Of a stretch of DNA of 64,000 bases, positions 25,481 through 33,615 are shown piece after piece. A model generated the notes under the pieces. The model had not been told where the DNA came from, ran no database searches, and saw only the letters and a list, made by a program, of their open reading frames with translations. The translations under genes and the position numbers were made by a program. Positions within the stretch are counted from its first letter, which is position 1. Every line of letters starts with the position of its first letter. This DNA is from Schlegelella_A sp036263655 (GTDB taxonomy: Bacteria > Pseudomonadota > Gammaproteobacteria > Burkholderiales > Burkholderiaceae_C): positions 1 to 64,000 of the forward strand of contig DATAGP010000013.1 of the NCBI GenBank assembly GCA_036263655.1, written 5' to 3'.

Positions 25481-25903
25481 ATGCCCCTGACTGCCAGCGC
25501 ACTGAAAGACACACGACGCACGCAACGAGCACGGTGGACGGGCGCATGGGCCCTGGTCCTGCTGACCGGCTGCGCGAGCGCGCCCGAGCCGCAGGCGCCC
25601 ACGCCCATCCGCGGCCGTGCACCCATCGGCTACCAGAAGACGATCAGCGACTACTTCGCCTTCCGCATGCCGACGCCGCAGACCAATGTGGAGATCAGCT
25701 ACGGCAAGCCCGAGCCCGGCGGCTGCCCGCTCGGCCTGGGCCGCAGCTCGGAGCGTGGCTGGGTCGTCCCGGTGGTCTACGCGACGCGGAGCGGCACGCC
25801 GACCGGCCGGGAATCGATCAACATCACCGGGCGGGAGTACTACTTCTGGTTCGTGACCGACACCATCGCCGGGGTCACCCAGCGCATGGAGCTGTGCCCC
25901 TGA
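25481..25903 (+). CDS. Small lipoprotein, function unknown
   Basis: A 140-residue predicted lipoprotein (VLLTGCAS, Cys31). The mature part has TPTPQTNVEISYGKPEPGGCP-like and REYYFWFVTDTIAGVTQ segments, suggesting a small beta-rich domain. No family is recognised. A GTG at 25460 is an alternative start; neither start has a strong ribosome binding site. It lies 125 bp after the TonB-like gene on the same strand and is convergent with the TAXI gene, so it may be a separate unit. Its two mature Cys residues (in GGCPLG and the C-terminal LCP) could form a disulfide. Confidence 0.55.
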   Translation: MPLTASALKDTRRTQRARWTGAWALVLLTGCASAPEPQAPTPIRGRAPIGYQKTISDYFAFRMPTPQTNVEISYGKPEPGGCPLGLGRSSERGWVVPVVYATRSGTPTGRESINITGREYYFWFVTDTIAGVTQRMELCP

Positions 25904-25922
25904 GGCCGCAAGGCAGCAGCCG

Positions 25923-27140
25923 CTACTTGCAGAGCCCGAGGATGCGCTCCTGCTGCGTGCAGACCTTGGCCACCGGCGCGGGCCGCGAGCGCTGGGCGAT
26001 GCAGTTCTTCATCTCCCTGGCCATCGGCGGGTAGTACGACCAGCCGCGGCTCAGCTCCGGCAGCCCCAGCTCGACCTCGCGCCACTTCGGGTGGCCTTGC
26101 GCCTGCAGCGTGTCGAAGCGGCCGCACAGGGCGCGCGCGAAACGGGTCAGCCGGTTGACGGTGGAACCCAGGTTGTAGTCGTAGGTGACGAGGTAGGCCT
26201 TGACCGCCAGCCCGGCGATGTCCTCGGACAGCAGGTTGGGGTAGCTGCTGGCCCGCACGGTCGCCCGGAAATAGGTCTTCAGGGCCTCGCGGCTGCTGGC
26301 ATGCGCGGGGTCGAAGCGGAGCAGCTTGATCAGCTGGCGCGCCTCCGGCTTCATGTCGGCGAGCAGCTTGGTCGGCTGACCGCCGACCACCACGACGACG
26401 TCGAGGCTGCGGTCGCCGGTCAGCTTGACGAGCGCCTCCTCGTTGGTGAGGAAGCTCGTCCGCGCGTCGGGCATCGCTTCGCCGAACAGCTGGCGGTAGA
26501 GCGTCGTCGCCGACATGGCCGTGCCGCTCCGCAGCGGTCCGACGTTGATGCGGGCGTTGCGGATCTCGTGCACGTGAGTCAGCGGCGCATCGGCGCGCGC
26601 GATGAAGTAGATCTCTTCGTTGTAGAGCGGCATGATCAGGCGCAGCGGCTGGATCAGCTCGCGCGCCTCGGCATGGCCCGCCGCCGCCTGGTCGAGGAAG
26701 GCCTGGTAGACGTCCGACTGGACGAGCGCGAGCTTCACGCCGGGCTCGCGGCGGAGGCGCTGCACGTTCTCCGCCGAGCCGGCCGACGGCAGCACCTCCA
26801 GCTCGATGCCCGCCTCGGGCGCCACGAACTTGGCGAGGTCGCGTCCGATCTGGATGTAGGTGCCCCGCTCGGAGGCGGTGACGATCTTGTAGGGGACCGT
26901 GCCGACCAAAGCGCCGCTGCTGGAGCCCGGGTTGACCGCAGCACGGCGCGGCAACGGGGCGCCCGGCGTCGGCCCTCCCGGCATCTGCGCGACGGAGCCG
27001 GGACCGCTCGGCAATCCGCTCGGCGGCGGGCCGCCGGGAGTCGCGCTGCCCGGGGCTGGATCGGCCGACGCCTGGGCCGCCACCGTCCCGCTCGACACGA
27101 GGGTCAACGCGAGAACGATGGAGCGCAGGCCGGATCGCAT
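25923..27140 (-). CDS. TAXI-family TRAP solute-binding protein
   Basis: A 405-residue exported protein (signal peptide 1-22). A Pro/Gly-rich spacer to about 80 precedes a TAXI domain: YKIVTASERGTYIQIGRDLAKFV, then LPSAGSAENVQRLRREPGVKLALVQSDVY. Such proteins bind small acidic solutes for TRAP transporters, but no fused TAXI permease gene is adjacent. The last residues read VCTQQERILGLCK; the same C-x6-LGLC pattern ends the neighbouring ATPase. The 7-bp gap to that upstream gene implies co-transcription. It may act as a sensor or docking protein rather than a transporter part. Confidence 0.8.
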   Translation of the reverse strand: MRSGLRSIVLALTLVSSGTVAAQASADPAPGSATPGGPPPSGLPSGPGSVAQMPGGPTPGAPLPRRAAVNPGSSSGALVGTVPYKIVTASERGTYIQIGRDLAKFVAPEAGIELEVLPSAGSAENVQRLRREPGVKLALVQSDVYQAFLDQAAAGHAEARELIQPLRLIMPLYNEEIYFIARADAPLTHVHEIRNARINVGPLRSGTAMSATTLYRQLFGEAMPDARTSFLTNEEALVKLTGDRSLDVVVVVGGQPTKLLADMKPEARQLIKLLRFDPAHASSREALKTYFRATVRASSYPNLLSEDIAGLAVKAYLVTYDYNLGSTVNRLTRFARALCGRFDTLQAQGHPKWREVELGLPELSRGWSYYPPMAREMKNCIAQRSRPAPVAKVCTQQERILGLCK

Positions 27141-27147
27141 GCCGTGC

Positions 27148-28548
27148 TCAGGGAGCGCCGGGCGAGCTGCACAGCCCGAGCGCGATCACCGCGGCACTGC
27201 ATGCCTCGACCACCGGGCCGGGCTGCAGCGCCGCCGCCGGCTCCGCCGGTGACTCCGGGGCCTGCGCCGGCGGCACGAGAGCCTCCGGCGGCAGGGCCTG
27301 CCAGGGGTTCGACTCGGGAAAGAGAACCGCGGCCGCCACGGGCACGGCATCGGCGGGCGACACCCGCGCCGTCTCGGCAGCCACCGCAGCGGCCGCCGGC
27401 ACGGCCAGAGGCGGAACGGCAGGCTGGGCGGCCGACTGAAGCACCGGCGGCAGCGCAGGCGGAACGGCCGGCAGGACGTCAGGCGCAGCCGCCGGCGCGA
27501 CGCGCGTCGCCTGCGCGAGCGACGAGAGGCGGGCCTCGGCCAGCACGCCGTGGTACTCGTGGACGACGCCGGCGATGAGGGACGCCATGACGAGCACCGT
27601 CACCAGGAGCACGGCGCCGCGCGGGCCCGAGCCGGCAGCACGGGCGCTGCGGACGGCCGTGCGCCGCCGGCCATTCGCGGCCGCCTCCATCTCAATGGGC
27701 GACTCGGCGCTCACGTCGGCCGCGCCTGCATCGGCCGGCACCGGGGGCGGCTCGGCGGTGAGCGCCCGGTCGATCGCGGCCGAGGTGATGCGCTGGAGCT
27801 GCCGCGGCTGCGCTGCGGCCAGCAGCCGATCGCAGAGCTGGTCGATCGCCGCGGGAACGCCGCCGGTCGTGCGATGGATGCGGTTGCATGCATCCTCGCT
27901 CAGCGACGGGCAGGCGTCGGGCTGAGCGCGGCACATGCGGTGCGCGACGTAGGCACGGACCTCGCCGGCGCCCAGCGGCCCGACTTCGCAGAACAGGAAG
28001 ATCGGCTCGGCCGTGCCGATGAGCAGCGATCGTTGCAGCATCGACCGCAGCTCGGTCCGTCCCGCCAGCACGATCTGCAGCGGCGCATCGCGCCGTGAGC
28101 GCAGCTTCGAGAGCTCGATCAGCTCCGTCACGGCCGTTGCCGGCAGCTGCTGCGCATCGTCGACGACGAGGAGCGCCCGTCGGCCGCTGGCCGTCAGCGT
28201 CGCCAGGAAGGCTTGCAGGCCGGCCCGCAGCTCGGCCGCCGAATGGCCGTCCACCGGCGCGCCGAAGGCGCGCGACACGGCCGCCAGCAACGCCGCGGTG
28301 TCGAAGCGCCGCGCCGCGAGGAAAGCGGACACGAGAGTGTCGGATGCCGGGCTCTGCAGCAGCCGGCGAAGCAGCGCCGTCTTGCCCATGCCGGCCTCGC
28401 CGGTGAGCACGACGAAGCTGTCCCCCTGCAGCACGGCGTGGCGGAGGTAGGCCAGCGCACGGCCCTGGCTCCGGCAATCGACGCCGCCGTCGGCATCCGG
28501 CGGGAACTCGGCCGGAATCCCCCGCAAGCGAAAGTGCTGGTCGTCCAT
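27148..28548 (-). CDS. ExeA-like AAA ATPase with transmembrane segment
   Basis: A 466-residue protein. It begins with the ExeA/GspA-type AAA module: Walker A GEAGMGKT (residues 50-57), Walker B LLVVDDAQ (126-133), and an arginine-bearing TTGGVPAAIDQLCDRLL C-subdomain. Residues 311-330 form one transmembrane helix, leaving a Pro/Ala-rich periplasmic tail. The tail ends CSAAVIALGLC, matching the end of the adjacent TAXI protein. ExeA-type ATPases help secretin assembly, but no secretin lies here and no peptidoglycan-binding domain is seen. It may couple ATP use to the periplasmic TAXI partner. Confidence 0.75.
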   Translation of the reverse strand: MDDQHFRLRGIPAEFPPDADGGVDCRSQGRALAYLRHAVLQGDSFVVLTGEAGMGKTALLRRLLQSPASDTLVSAFLAARRFDTAALLAAVSRAFGAPVDGHSAAELRAGLQAFLATLTASGRRALLVVDDAQQLPATAVTELIELSKLRSRRDAPLQIVLAGRTELRSMLQRSLLIGTAEPIFLFCEVGPLGAGEVRAYVAHRMCRAQPDACPSLSEDACNRIHRTTGGVPAAIDQLCDRLLAAAQPRQLQRITSAAIDRALTAEPPPVPADAGAADVSAESPIEMEAAANGRRRTAVRSARAAGSGPRGAVLLVTVLVMASLIAGVVHEYHGVLAEARLSSLAQATRVAPAAAPDVLPAVPPALPPVLQSAAQPAVPPLAVPAAAAVAAETARVSPADAVPVAAAVLFPESNPWQALPPEALVPPAQAPESPAEPAAALQPGPVVEACSAAVIALGLCSSPGAP

Positions 28549-28608
28549 CCGGTGTTCGCGAGTAAGCGCAACGAGTTTCGCTCCGGCCTCGTTTCGCGGC
28601 TCAGTGTC

Positions 28609-28643
28609 CCTCCCCCTCGTTCATGGGGAGGACATACCTCCCC
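28609..28643. repeat. Three-part inverted repeat able to form alternative hairpins
   Basis: CCTCCCC at 28609-28615 and again at 28637-28643 flank GGGGAGG at 28625-28631. The central element can pair perfectly (7 bp) with either copy, giving a 9-nt or a 5-nt loop. It lies in the 194-bp divergent gap, about 100 bp upstream of the DUF2382 start. Either an operator or a switch-type 5' leader structure would fit. Confidence 0.6.
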
Positions 28644-28742
28644 TGTGCCGGCGCTGCGGTCCGGGCGGGCGATCGCCGTCGGGCATGCCGCTCGCCAACT
28701 GCGTTCGCGCCGCGCGTCGAAGCGGAGGCGCCTGGAGGCCGG

Positions 28743-29261
28743 ATGGTGCGCGACTCGATGGGTGGAGACTCTCGCAAGGAAGCGAGCGTGGAGCCGGATG
28801 GCGACGGCGGCGCCCGGGAAGAGCGCGTGATCCTGCCCGTGATCGAGGAGTTCCTCCACGTCGAGAAGCGTGCGGTCGTGGGCGGCGGCTACCGGCTGCG
28901 CAAGCGCGTCGACACGCGCACCGCCACCGTTGACGAGCTGCTGCGCAACTACAAGGTGGAGATCGAGCGGGTCCCCGTCAACGCGCCGCTCGGCAGCGAC
29001 GACATTCCGGAGCCGCGCTACGAGGGCGACACCCTTGTGATCCCGGTGATCGAGGAAGTGATCGTGACCGAGAAGCGCCTCGTGCTGACGGAGGAGATCC
29101 GCGTCACCCGTGTCCACGGCACGCACCGCCAGCCGCAGACGGTGGAGCTGCGCAAGGAGCACATCGAGATCGAGCGGCTCGAGCCGCCGAGCCCGACTGA
29201 GATCGCCGCGGCCGAATCGGATGACGCCGCGAGCGCAGCGTCGCCGCGGAAGGGGCGCTGA
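28743..29261 (+). CDS. DUF2382 (YsnF/AvaK-type) stress-associated protein
   Basis: A 172-residue acidic protein. It contains two related copies of the DUF2382 strand pattern: EERVILPVIEEFLHVEKRAVVGG (about residues 29-50) and DTLVIPVIEEVIVTEKRLVLTEE (about 96-118), each followed by charged beta-strand sequence (VEIERV, IEIERL). No signal peptide is seen. YsnF/AvaK proteins are general-stress or akinete-associated, but their biochemical role is unknown. The ATG at 28743 has a GGAGG at about 28734-28738; Met at 28758 is a possible alternative. It is followed 2 bp later by a second DUF2382-related gene. Confidence 0.75.
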   Translation: MVRDSMGGDSRKEASVEPDGDGGAREERVILPVIEEFLHVEKRAVVGGGYRLRKRVDTRTATVDELLRNYKVEIERVPVNAPLGSDDIPEPRYEGDTLVIPVIEEVIVTEKRLVLTEEIRVTRVHGTHRQPQTVELRKEHIEIERLEPPSPTEIAAAESDDAASAASPRKGR

Positions 29262-29263
29262 GC

Positions 29264-29860
29264 ATGGAGAACGTGCTTCTCGCCGTGTTCGACAGCCAGC
29301 AGGGCGCCCAGGCCGCGCGCGCCCGCTTGCTCGAGGCGGGCTTCGCGGAAGCGGCCGTGGCCTTGACCGGCCGCGGTGCGCACGACACGAGCGCCGAGCG
29401 GTCCGGCGTCACGGTGCGCGTGACCAGCGAGGCCGAGCTGAACCGCGCCGAACAGGTTCTCGAGGCCGCGGGCGCCGAGACGCTGCCGGTGCTCGAGGAG
29501 CAGCTCGAGGTCGGCAGGCGCACCGAGCGGAGCGGCGTGGTCCGGGTGTCCAGCCGCGTCGTCGAGGCGCCCGTCGAGCAGGCCGTCCACCTGCGCGAGG
29601 AGCGCGCCACCGTCGAGCGCCGGGCCGCCGACCGTCCGGCTGGCGAGGCGGACCTCGCGGCCTTCGCCGAAGGCGTCCTCGACGTGCGCGAGATGGTCGA
29701 GGTCGCCGTCGTGAGCAAGACCGCCCGCGTGATCGAGGAAGTGGAGATCAGCAAGCGCATCGTCCACCACGAGGAGGTCGTGCGCGACACCGTGCGGCGG
29801 ACGGAGGTGCACGTCGACCGCATGCCGGCGACGGCCCGCGAACCGGAGACCCATCGATGA
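29264..29860 (+). CDS. DUF2382-related general stress protein
   Basis: A 198-residue protein. The N-terminal 70 residues (MENVLLAVFDSQQGAQAARARLLEAGF) resemble the GSP17M-like domain that often precedes DUF2382. The C-terminal two-thirds are DUF2382-like, with RTERSGVVRVSSRVVEAPVEQ and VSKTARVIEEVEISKR. The sequence is strongly charged and lacks export signals. Its position between a shorter DUF2382 protein and a membrane protein suggests one stress operon, coupled to the next gene by an ATGA overlap. Confidence 0.7.
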   Translation: MENVLLAVFDSQQGAQAARARLLEAGFAEAAVALTGRGAHDTSAERSGVTVRVTSEAELNRAEQVLEAAGAETLPVLEEQLEVGRRTERSGVVRVSSRVVEAPVEQAVHLREERATVERRAADRPAGEADLAAFAEGVLDVREMVEVAVVSKTARVIEEVEISKRIVHHEEVVRDTVRRTEVHVDRMPATAREPETHR

Positions 29861-30597
29861 GCACGCTGCAACGATCGGCGACGGACGACCCCGCCGTCGT
29901 CCGGGAGTCCGCCACCACCCTGCCGCTGCCGGCGCGGCACGTGTCCTGGGGCGCGGTGCTCGCCGGGATGGTGATCGCCGTGGTCGTGCATCTGGTGCTG
30001 AGCCTCGTCGGCGCCGGCGTCGGGCTCGGCGCCTTCGATCCGCTCGGCTACGGCTCGCCGGACGCGACTACCTTCGGCATCAGCGCCGGCATCTGGTGGG
30101 CGGTGAGCAGCGCCGTGGCCCTGTTCCTCGGCGGCTGGGTCGCCGGCCACCTGTGCGGCTCGCTCGAGAAGACCGACGCGGTGCTGCACGGCCTGCTCAC
30201 CTGGGGCCTGGGCACCATCGTCACCGTCTACCTCGTCACGGCCATGGTCGGCTCGGTCGTGCGCGGCGGCGCTGCGGTCGTCGGCAAGACGGCCGAGCTG
30301 GCGACGAGCAGCGTCACGGCGGCCTCGGGTCCGGCCGCCGAGGCGATCCGCGACGCCACGCCGCCGGGAACGAGCGCCGTCGACAGCCTCGGTGCGCAAC
30401 TCGCGCAGCGTCGCGCCGAGGCGGGCAGCAGGGCGCGGCAGGTCGCCGACGCGGCGGCGAGCGCCTCGTCGAAGGCGGCCCTGGCAGCGGCGGGCGCACT
30501 CGTGCTCGGCGCCATCGCGGGTGCCCTCGGCGGCCTCGCCGGACGACGCCGTCCGCGCCGCTTCGTCGCTGCGTCGGCGAGCGCGGTGCGAAGCTGA
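29857..30597 (+). CDS. Membrane protein of the DUF2382 operon
   Basis: A 246-residue inner-membrane protein with about four predicted helices. The first is VSWGAVLAGMVIAVVVHLVLSLVG near residue 30, two more span roughly 76-130 (including GIWWAVSSAVALFLGGWVAGHL), and the last follows a coiled Ala-rich region near 205-228. It ends in a basic tail. The GxxxG-like spacing resembles small TIGR-type membrane proteins linked to stress operons, but I cannot name the family. It may anchor the DUF2382 proteins or act in envelope stress. Confidence 0.6.
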   Translation: MSTLQRSATDDPAVVRESATTLPLPARHVSWGAVLAGMVIAVVVHLVLSLVGAGVGLGAFDPLGYGSPDATTFGISAGIWWAVSSAVALFLGGWVAGHLCGSLEKTDAVLHGLLTWGLGTIVTVYLVTAMVGSVVRGGAAVVGKTAELATSSVTAASGPAAEAIRDATPPGTSAVDSLGAQLAQRRAEAGSRARQVADAAASASSKAALAAAGALVLGAIAGALGGLAGRRRPRRFVAASASAVRS

Positions 30598-30632
30598 ACG
30601 GTGGTGGGGCGCCGCGGCGCGCCGTTGCCGAT

Positions 30633-30667
30633 GTCACCCGCGCTCACGCATCGGCGTGAGATGTGAC
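30633..30667. terminator. Nested inverted repeat after the DUF2382 operon
   Basis: CTCACGC-ATCG-GCGTGAG (30643-30660) is a perfect 7-bp stem with a 4-nt loop, enclosed by an outer GTCAC/GTGAC pair (30633-30637 and 30663-30667). It lies 36 bp past the last stop codon. No U-run follows, so a Rho-independent terminator is uncertain; it could also be an operator for the next gene. Confidence 0.4.
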
Positions 30668-30720
30668 GCCTGCCGCTAAGTCTCCGCCGCCGGCCGACGA
30701 GCGGCTGCCTACCATCGGCC

Positions 30721-31092
30721 ATGGGCAAAGCCATGTCCGAGATGACGCTGCGCGAGATCGAGGCAGCGCTCGCCAAGCCGGTGAAGGGCCCCAGGTTCGG
30801 TCGCGACCCGAAGGCCTACCTGCAATGCGTGCCGTCGCCGTCGTCGATCAAGCGCCGCCTTCGCGCCCGCCAGGTCCACCTCATGCGGCAGGCCGGCAAG
30901 TCGTGCTCGGAGATCGGTGCCGAACTGGGCATCTCAGCGTCGCGGGCGCGTGCGATCGCCGCCGAGGGCGAGCTGCATGCGCTCCAGGAGGCGAGCGGCC
31001 TCAACGAGCAGGACATCGCCTACTGGCGGCGCTGGCTCACCGAAGACGGGCTGGCCGAATCGGAATGGGAGCACCGCCAGGGCCGGCAGTGA
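30721..31092 (+). CDS. Helix-turn-helix protein, function unknown
   Basis: A 123-residue basic protein. Residues 45-85 (RLRARQVHLMRQAGKSCSEI through GAELGISASRARAIAA) read as a helix-turn-helix in the style of resolvase or sigma-like HTH modules. The N-terminus (MTLREIEAALAKPVKGPRF) and the C-terminal NEQDIAYWRRWLTEDGL are predicted helices. There is no sensor domain. It could be a small DNA-binding regulator of neighbouring genes, but no target site is apparent. Confidence 0.5.
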   Translation: MGKAMSEMTLREIEAALAKPVKGPRFGRDPKAYLQCVPSPSSIKRRLRARQVHLMRQAGKSCSEIGAELGISASRARAIAAEGELHALQEASGLNEQDIAYWRRWLTEDGLAESEWEHRQGRQ

Positions 31093-31117
31093 TCGACCGG
31101 GCGTGCGGCCCCGGACC

Positions 31118-32041
31118 ATGAGCATGCCCGCACCGCTTCGCCGGGCGATGGAAGCGGGGCTCACGCGCCTGCTGTGGCCAGGCGGCGAGCTCAACGACGA
31201 TTTCCTGCAGCCGCACGCCGAGCCGGCGCTGCTCGATGCGAACTCGGTGTCGTGGCAGGTGTTCGCGAACCCGCTGTCGCTCTTCATCGGCGGCGTCGCC
31301 GCCGTGATCCTCGAGCTCGGCGAGCCGCGGGTGCGCACCGGCGTGTGGGAGAACACGTCCTTTCCCGAGCGGCCGCTCGAGCGGCTGCAGCGCACCGGCT
31401 ACGCCGCCATGATGAGCGTGTACGGACCGCGCAGCCGCGTCCTGCCGATGATCGCTGCGGTCCGTCGCCGGCACGAGTCGGTGCAGGGACTCGCTCCCGA
31501 CGGACGTTCGTTCGCGGCCAGCGACCCCGAGCTCCTGGAGTGGGTGCATGCGACGGCCTCGTTCGGCTTCCTTGCCGCCTACGAGGCGTACGTGCGGCCG
31601 CTGTCGGCGTCGGAACGCGACCGTTTCTATGCCGAAGGCGAGCCGCTCGCCCGTCTCTACGGCTGCGCCTGCGCACCCCGCTCGCAGGCAGACGTCGAGG
31701 CCCTGTTCGCACGCATGGAGGCGAGCCTCGAAGGCTCGGCCATCGTTCACGACTTCCTGCGCATCGTCGCTCGCATGCCGGCGCTGCCGCCGACGCTGCG
31801 GCCCGTGCAGGCGGTGCTCGTGCAGGCCGCGGTCGACGTCGTTCCCGAGCACCTGCGGCGCCGCATCGGCCTCGGCCACCCGTGGCGCTTGCCGCCATGG
31901 CAGCGCTTCCTCGTGCGTCGTGCCGGCGCCGCCATCGAACGCGCGGTCCTGCGCACGAGTCCGGCGATGCAGGCACGGACGCGTCTCGGCGTGGCGGGCG
32001 AGGACATCGGCCGAATCAGGCCCGACCGCGGCACGGCCTAG
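31118..32041 (+). CDS. DUF2236/MpaB-like oxygenase
   Basis: A 307-residue protein of the DUF2236 (latex-clearing/MpaB-like) family. It shows the early ANPLSLFIGGVAAVILEL segment, an MMSVYGPRSRVLPMIAAVRRRH block and the DPELLEWVHATASFGFLAAYE motif, which carries the conserved His of the family. Fungal MpaB cleaves a prenyl chain oxidatively, and the rubber oxygenase Lcp is related and binds haem b. The bacterial substrate is not known. No signal peptide is visible. It lies 25 bp after the HTH gene and could be co-transcribed with it. Confidence 0.75.
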   Translation: MSMPAPLRRAMEAGLTRLLWPGGELNDDFLQPHAEPALLDANSVSWQVFANPLSLFIGGVAAVILELGEPRVRTGVWENTSFPERPLERLQRTGYAAMMSVYGPRSRVLPMIAAVRRRHESVQGLAPDGRSFAASDPELLEWVHATASFGFLAAYEAYVRPLSASERDRFYAEGEPLARLYGCACAPRSQADVEALFARMEASLEGSAIVHDFLRIVARMPALPPTLRPVQAVLVQAAVDVVPEHLRRRIGLGHPWRLPPWQRFLVRRAGAAIERAVLRTSPAMQARTRLGVAGEDIGRIRPDRGTA

Positions 32042-32103
32042 CCGTCGGTGCGCTCGGGTGCGACCTCGCGTCTCGGTCGACGACGCCAAGCCGCGGCCGA
32101 CGC

Positions 32104-33099
32104 TCAGTTGCGGAAGTTCTGCGTCACCATGAGGCCGTAGCGGCCGCCGTCGAGGATGCCGATGCCGACTCGCCCGAACTGCGGCCGCAGGATGTTGGCG
32201 CGATGCCCCGGCGAATCCATCAGGCCCTGGTGCGCCATGGGCAGGTTGCGCGCCAGGGCCAGGTTCTCGCCGGCGTTGAGATAGCGCACGCCGGCGCTGC
32301 GCAGGCGATCGAACGGGTCCTTGCCGTCGGGCGTGACGTGCGAGAAGTAGCCGCGCGCGAACATGTCCTGCGAATGGGCCCGGGCGACGTCGCGCGCCTC
32401 GGGGTCGGCGAGCAGCGGGCGCAGGCCGGCGCGCGCCCGCTCCTCGTTGACGAGCTCGAGCATCCGCGCCTCGAGATCGGGCCGCGGCGGCGCCTGGGCG
32501 ACCGTGAACGGCAGGCTCAGCGACTCGCTCGATCCCGGCCGCACGGTGAGCTTGCTGAGCGTGCGCTCGAAGGCCGGGTTGAAGATTGGGCCGAGCCGCG
32601 CCTCCAGCCACTCGGCAGGCTGCGAGAGGCGAGCGACGATGACGCTGTCGGCGACCTTGCGGCTGAACCCGTCGGCAAGCGGCAAGGCGAGCAGGAGCAT
32701 CGCCACCACCAGCGCGTTCACCAGGCCGTTGCCGGCGCCCGGGATCACGCCCAGAGCGCGATTGAGCCGGCTCGCGTGCGCCTTCGCCGGCACCGCGGCG
32801 ACGAGCCGGCCGAGGAGCAGCGCCAGGACGAGCCGGGCGAGCAGGAAAGCGGCGAGGAAGGTCAGCGGCGGCGCCCAGACGCCCCAGTCGAGGCCTTGCG
32901 AAGCCAGCAGCGCGACGCCGTGCGGATAGGCCCACAACGCGAACAGCAGGCTGGCGGCGAGGCCGATCAGCTCGGCACTCGCGGCCAGCCAGCCGCGCCG
33001 CCAGCCGCCCCACATGCCGGCGAGGACGATGGTGCCGAGCAGGATGTCGATGAGCGGCGCAGCGTCGAGCCAGCTCGCCAGAGGCACGGGCTCGCTCAT
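32104..33099 (-). CDS. CvpA-like membrane protein fused to a CAP/SCP domain
   Basis: A 331-residue fusion. Residues 1-150 hold four membrane helices in the CvpA pattern (IDILLGTIVLAGMWGGWRRGW, then LGVIPGAGNGLVNALVVAMLL). After a linker, residues 205-331 form a CAP/SCP1 domain with MLELVNEERARAGLRPLLAD, HSQDMFARGYFSH, NAGENLA and MDSPGHRANIL motifs. The CAP histidines (HSQDM and GHRAN) are retained. The domain order puts the CAP part outside the membrane. Its role may be envelope or toxin-secretion related, as CvpA is, but is unproven. It is convergent with the MpaB gene. Confidence 0.82.
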   Translation of the reverse strand: MSEPVPLASWLDAAPLIDILLGTIVLAGMWGGWRRGWLAASAELIGLAASLLFALWAYPHGVALLASQGLDWGVWAPPLTFLAAFLLARLVLALLLGRLVAAVPAKAHASRLNRALGVIPGAGNGLVNALVVAMLLLALPLADGFSRKVADSVIVARLSQPAEWLEARLGPIFNPAFERTLSKLTVRPGSSESLSLPFTVAQAPPRPDLEARMLELVNEERARAGLRPLLADPEARDVARAHSQDMFARGYFSHVTPDGKDPFDRLRSAGVRYLNAGENLALARNLPMAHQGLMDSPGHRANILRPQFGRVGIGILDGGRYGLMVTQNFRN

Positions 33100-33332
33100 G
33101 CGCCGAGCCCGCGGCTCGAGGCGACGCGGGAGCGGAGGTGGTCGCTGCGCTTGCGAGGGTGCATGGTCTGGTTGGTGCTCGGCGCGGGACCGGCGCGCGG
33201 CATTGTGCAGACCGCGGCGAAGCGCAGGGGACCGCCGTCGATGTCCTTCGATCCGTAGGAGATTGGCGATCGCGACGGCCGGAGGAATGTCGCTTGCCCG
33301 AACCGGTGGTCCGCATCGAACAGGAGATCGCG

Positions 33333-33548
33333 ATGACCCAGCTGCCCCACGACAACGACGCCTGGCGGCGCGCCGGGGCCGACGCCAGGCCGGCCGCATC
33401 CGGGGAACAGATCGAGCGCGATCCGGCCGGCCCGACCGACGCTGGGGAGCAAGACCGCTCCGCCGCTGACGAGGACCGACGGGCGCCCGACAACGCCCCG
33501 CAGGAGCGCGACCCACGCTCACCGGGTATCGAATCCGACACAGCCTGA
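33333..33548 (+). CDS. Small acidic disordered protein
   Basis: A 71-residue protein rich in Asp, Glu, Ala, Pro and Arg (for example EDRRAPDNAPQERDPRSPGI), with no predicted secondary structure and no Cys. It has a good AGGAG ribosome binding site 6-7 bp before the ATG, which argues for translation. No family is known. It resembles small stress-type hydrophilic proteins only in composition. Confidence 0.45.
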   Translation: MTQLPHDNDAWRRAGADARPAASGEQIERDPAGPTDAGEQDRSAADEDRRAPDNAPQERDPRSPGIESDTA

Positions 33549-33615
33549 CTGCGCCGCTCGCCTGACCGCCCCGCTCGCCTGTCCGCCGGCTCGCGCGTGC
33601 GCCGAGAATCGGCGG

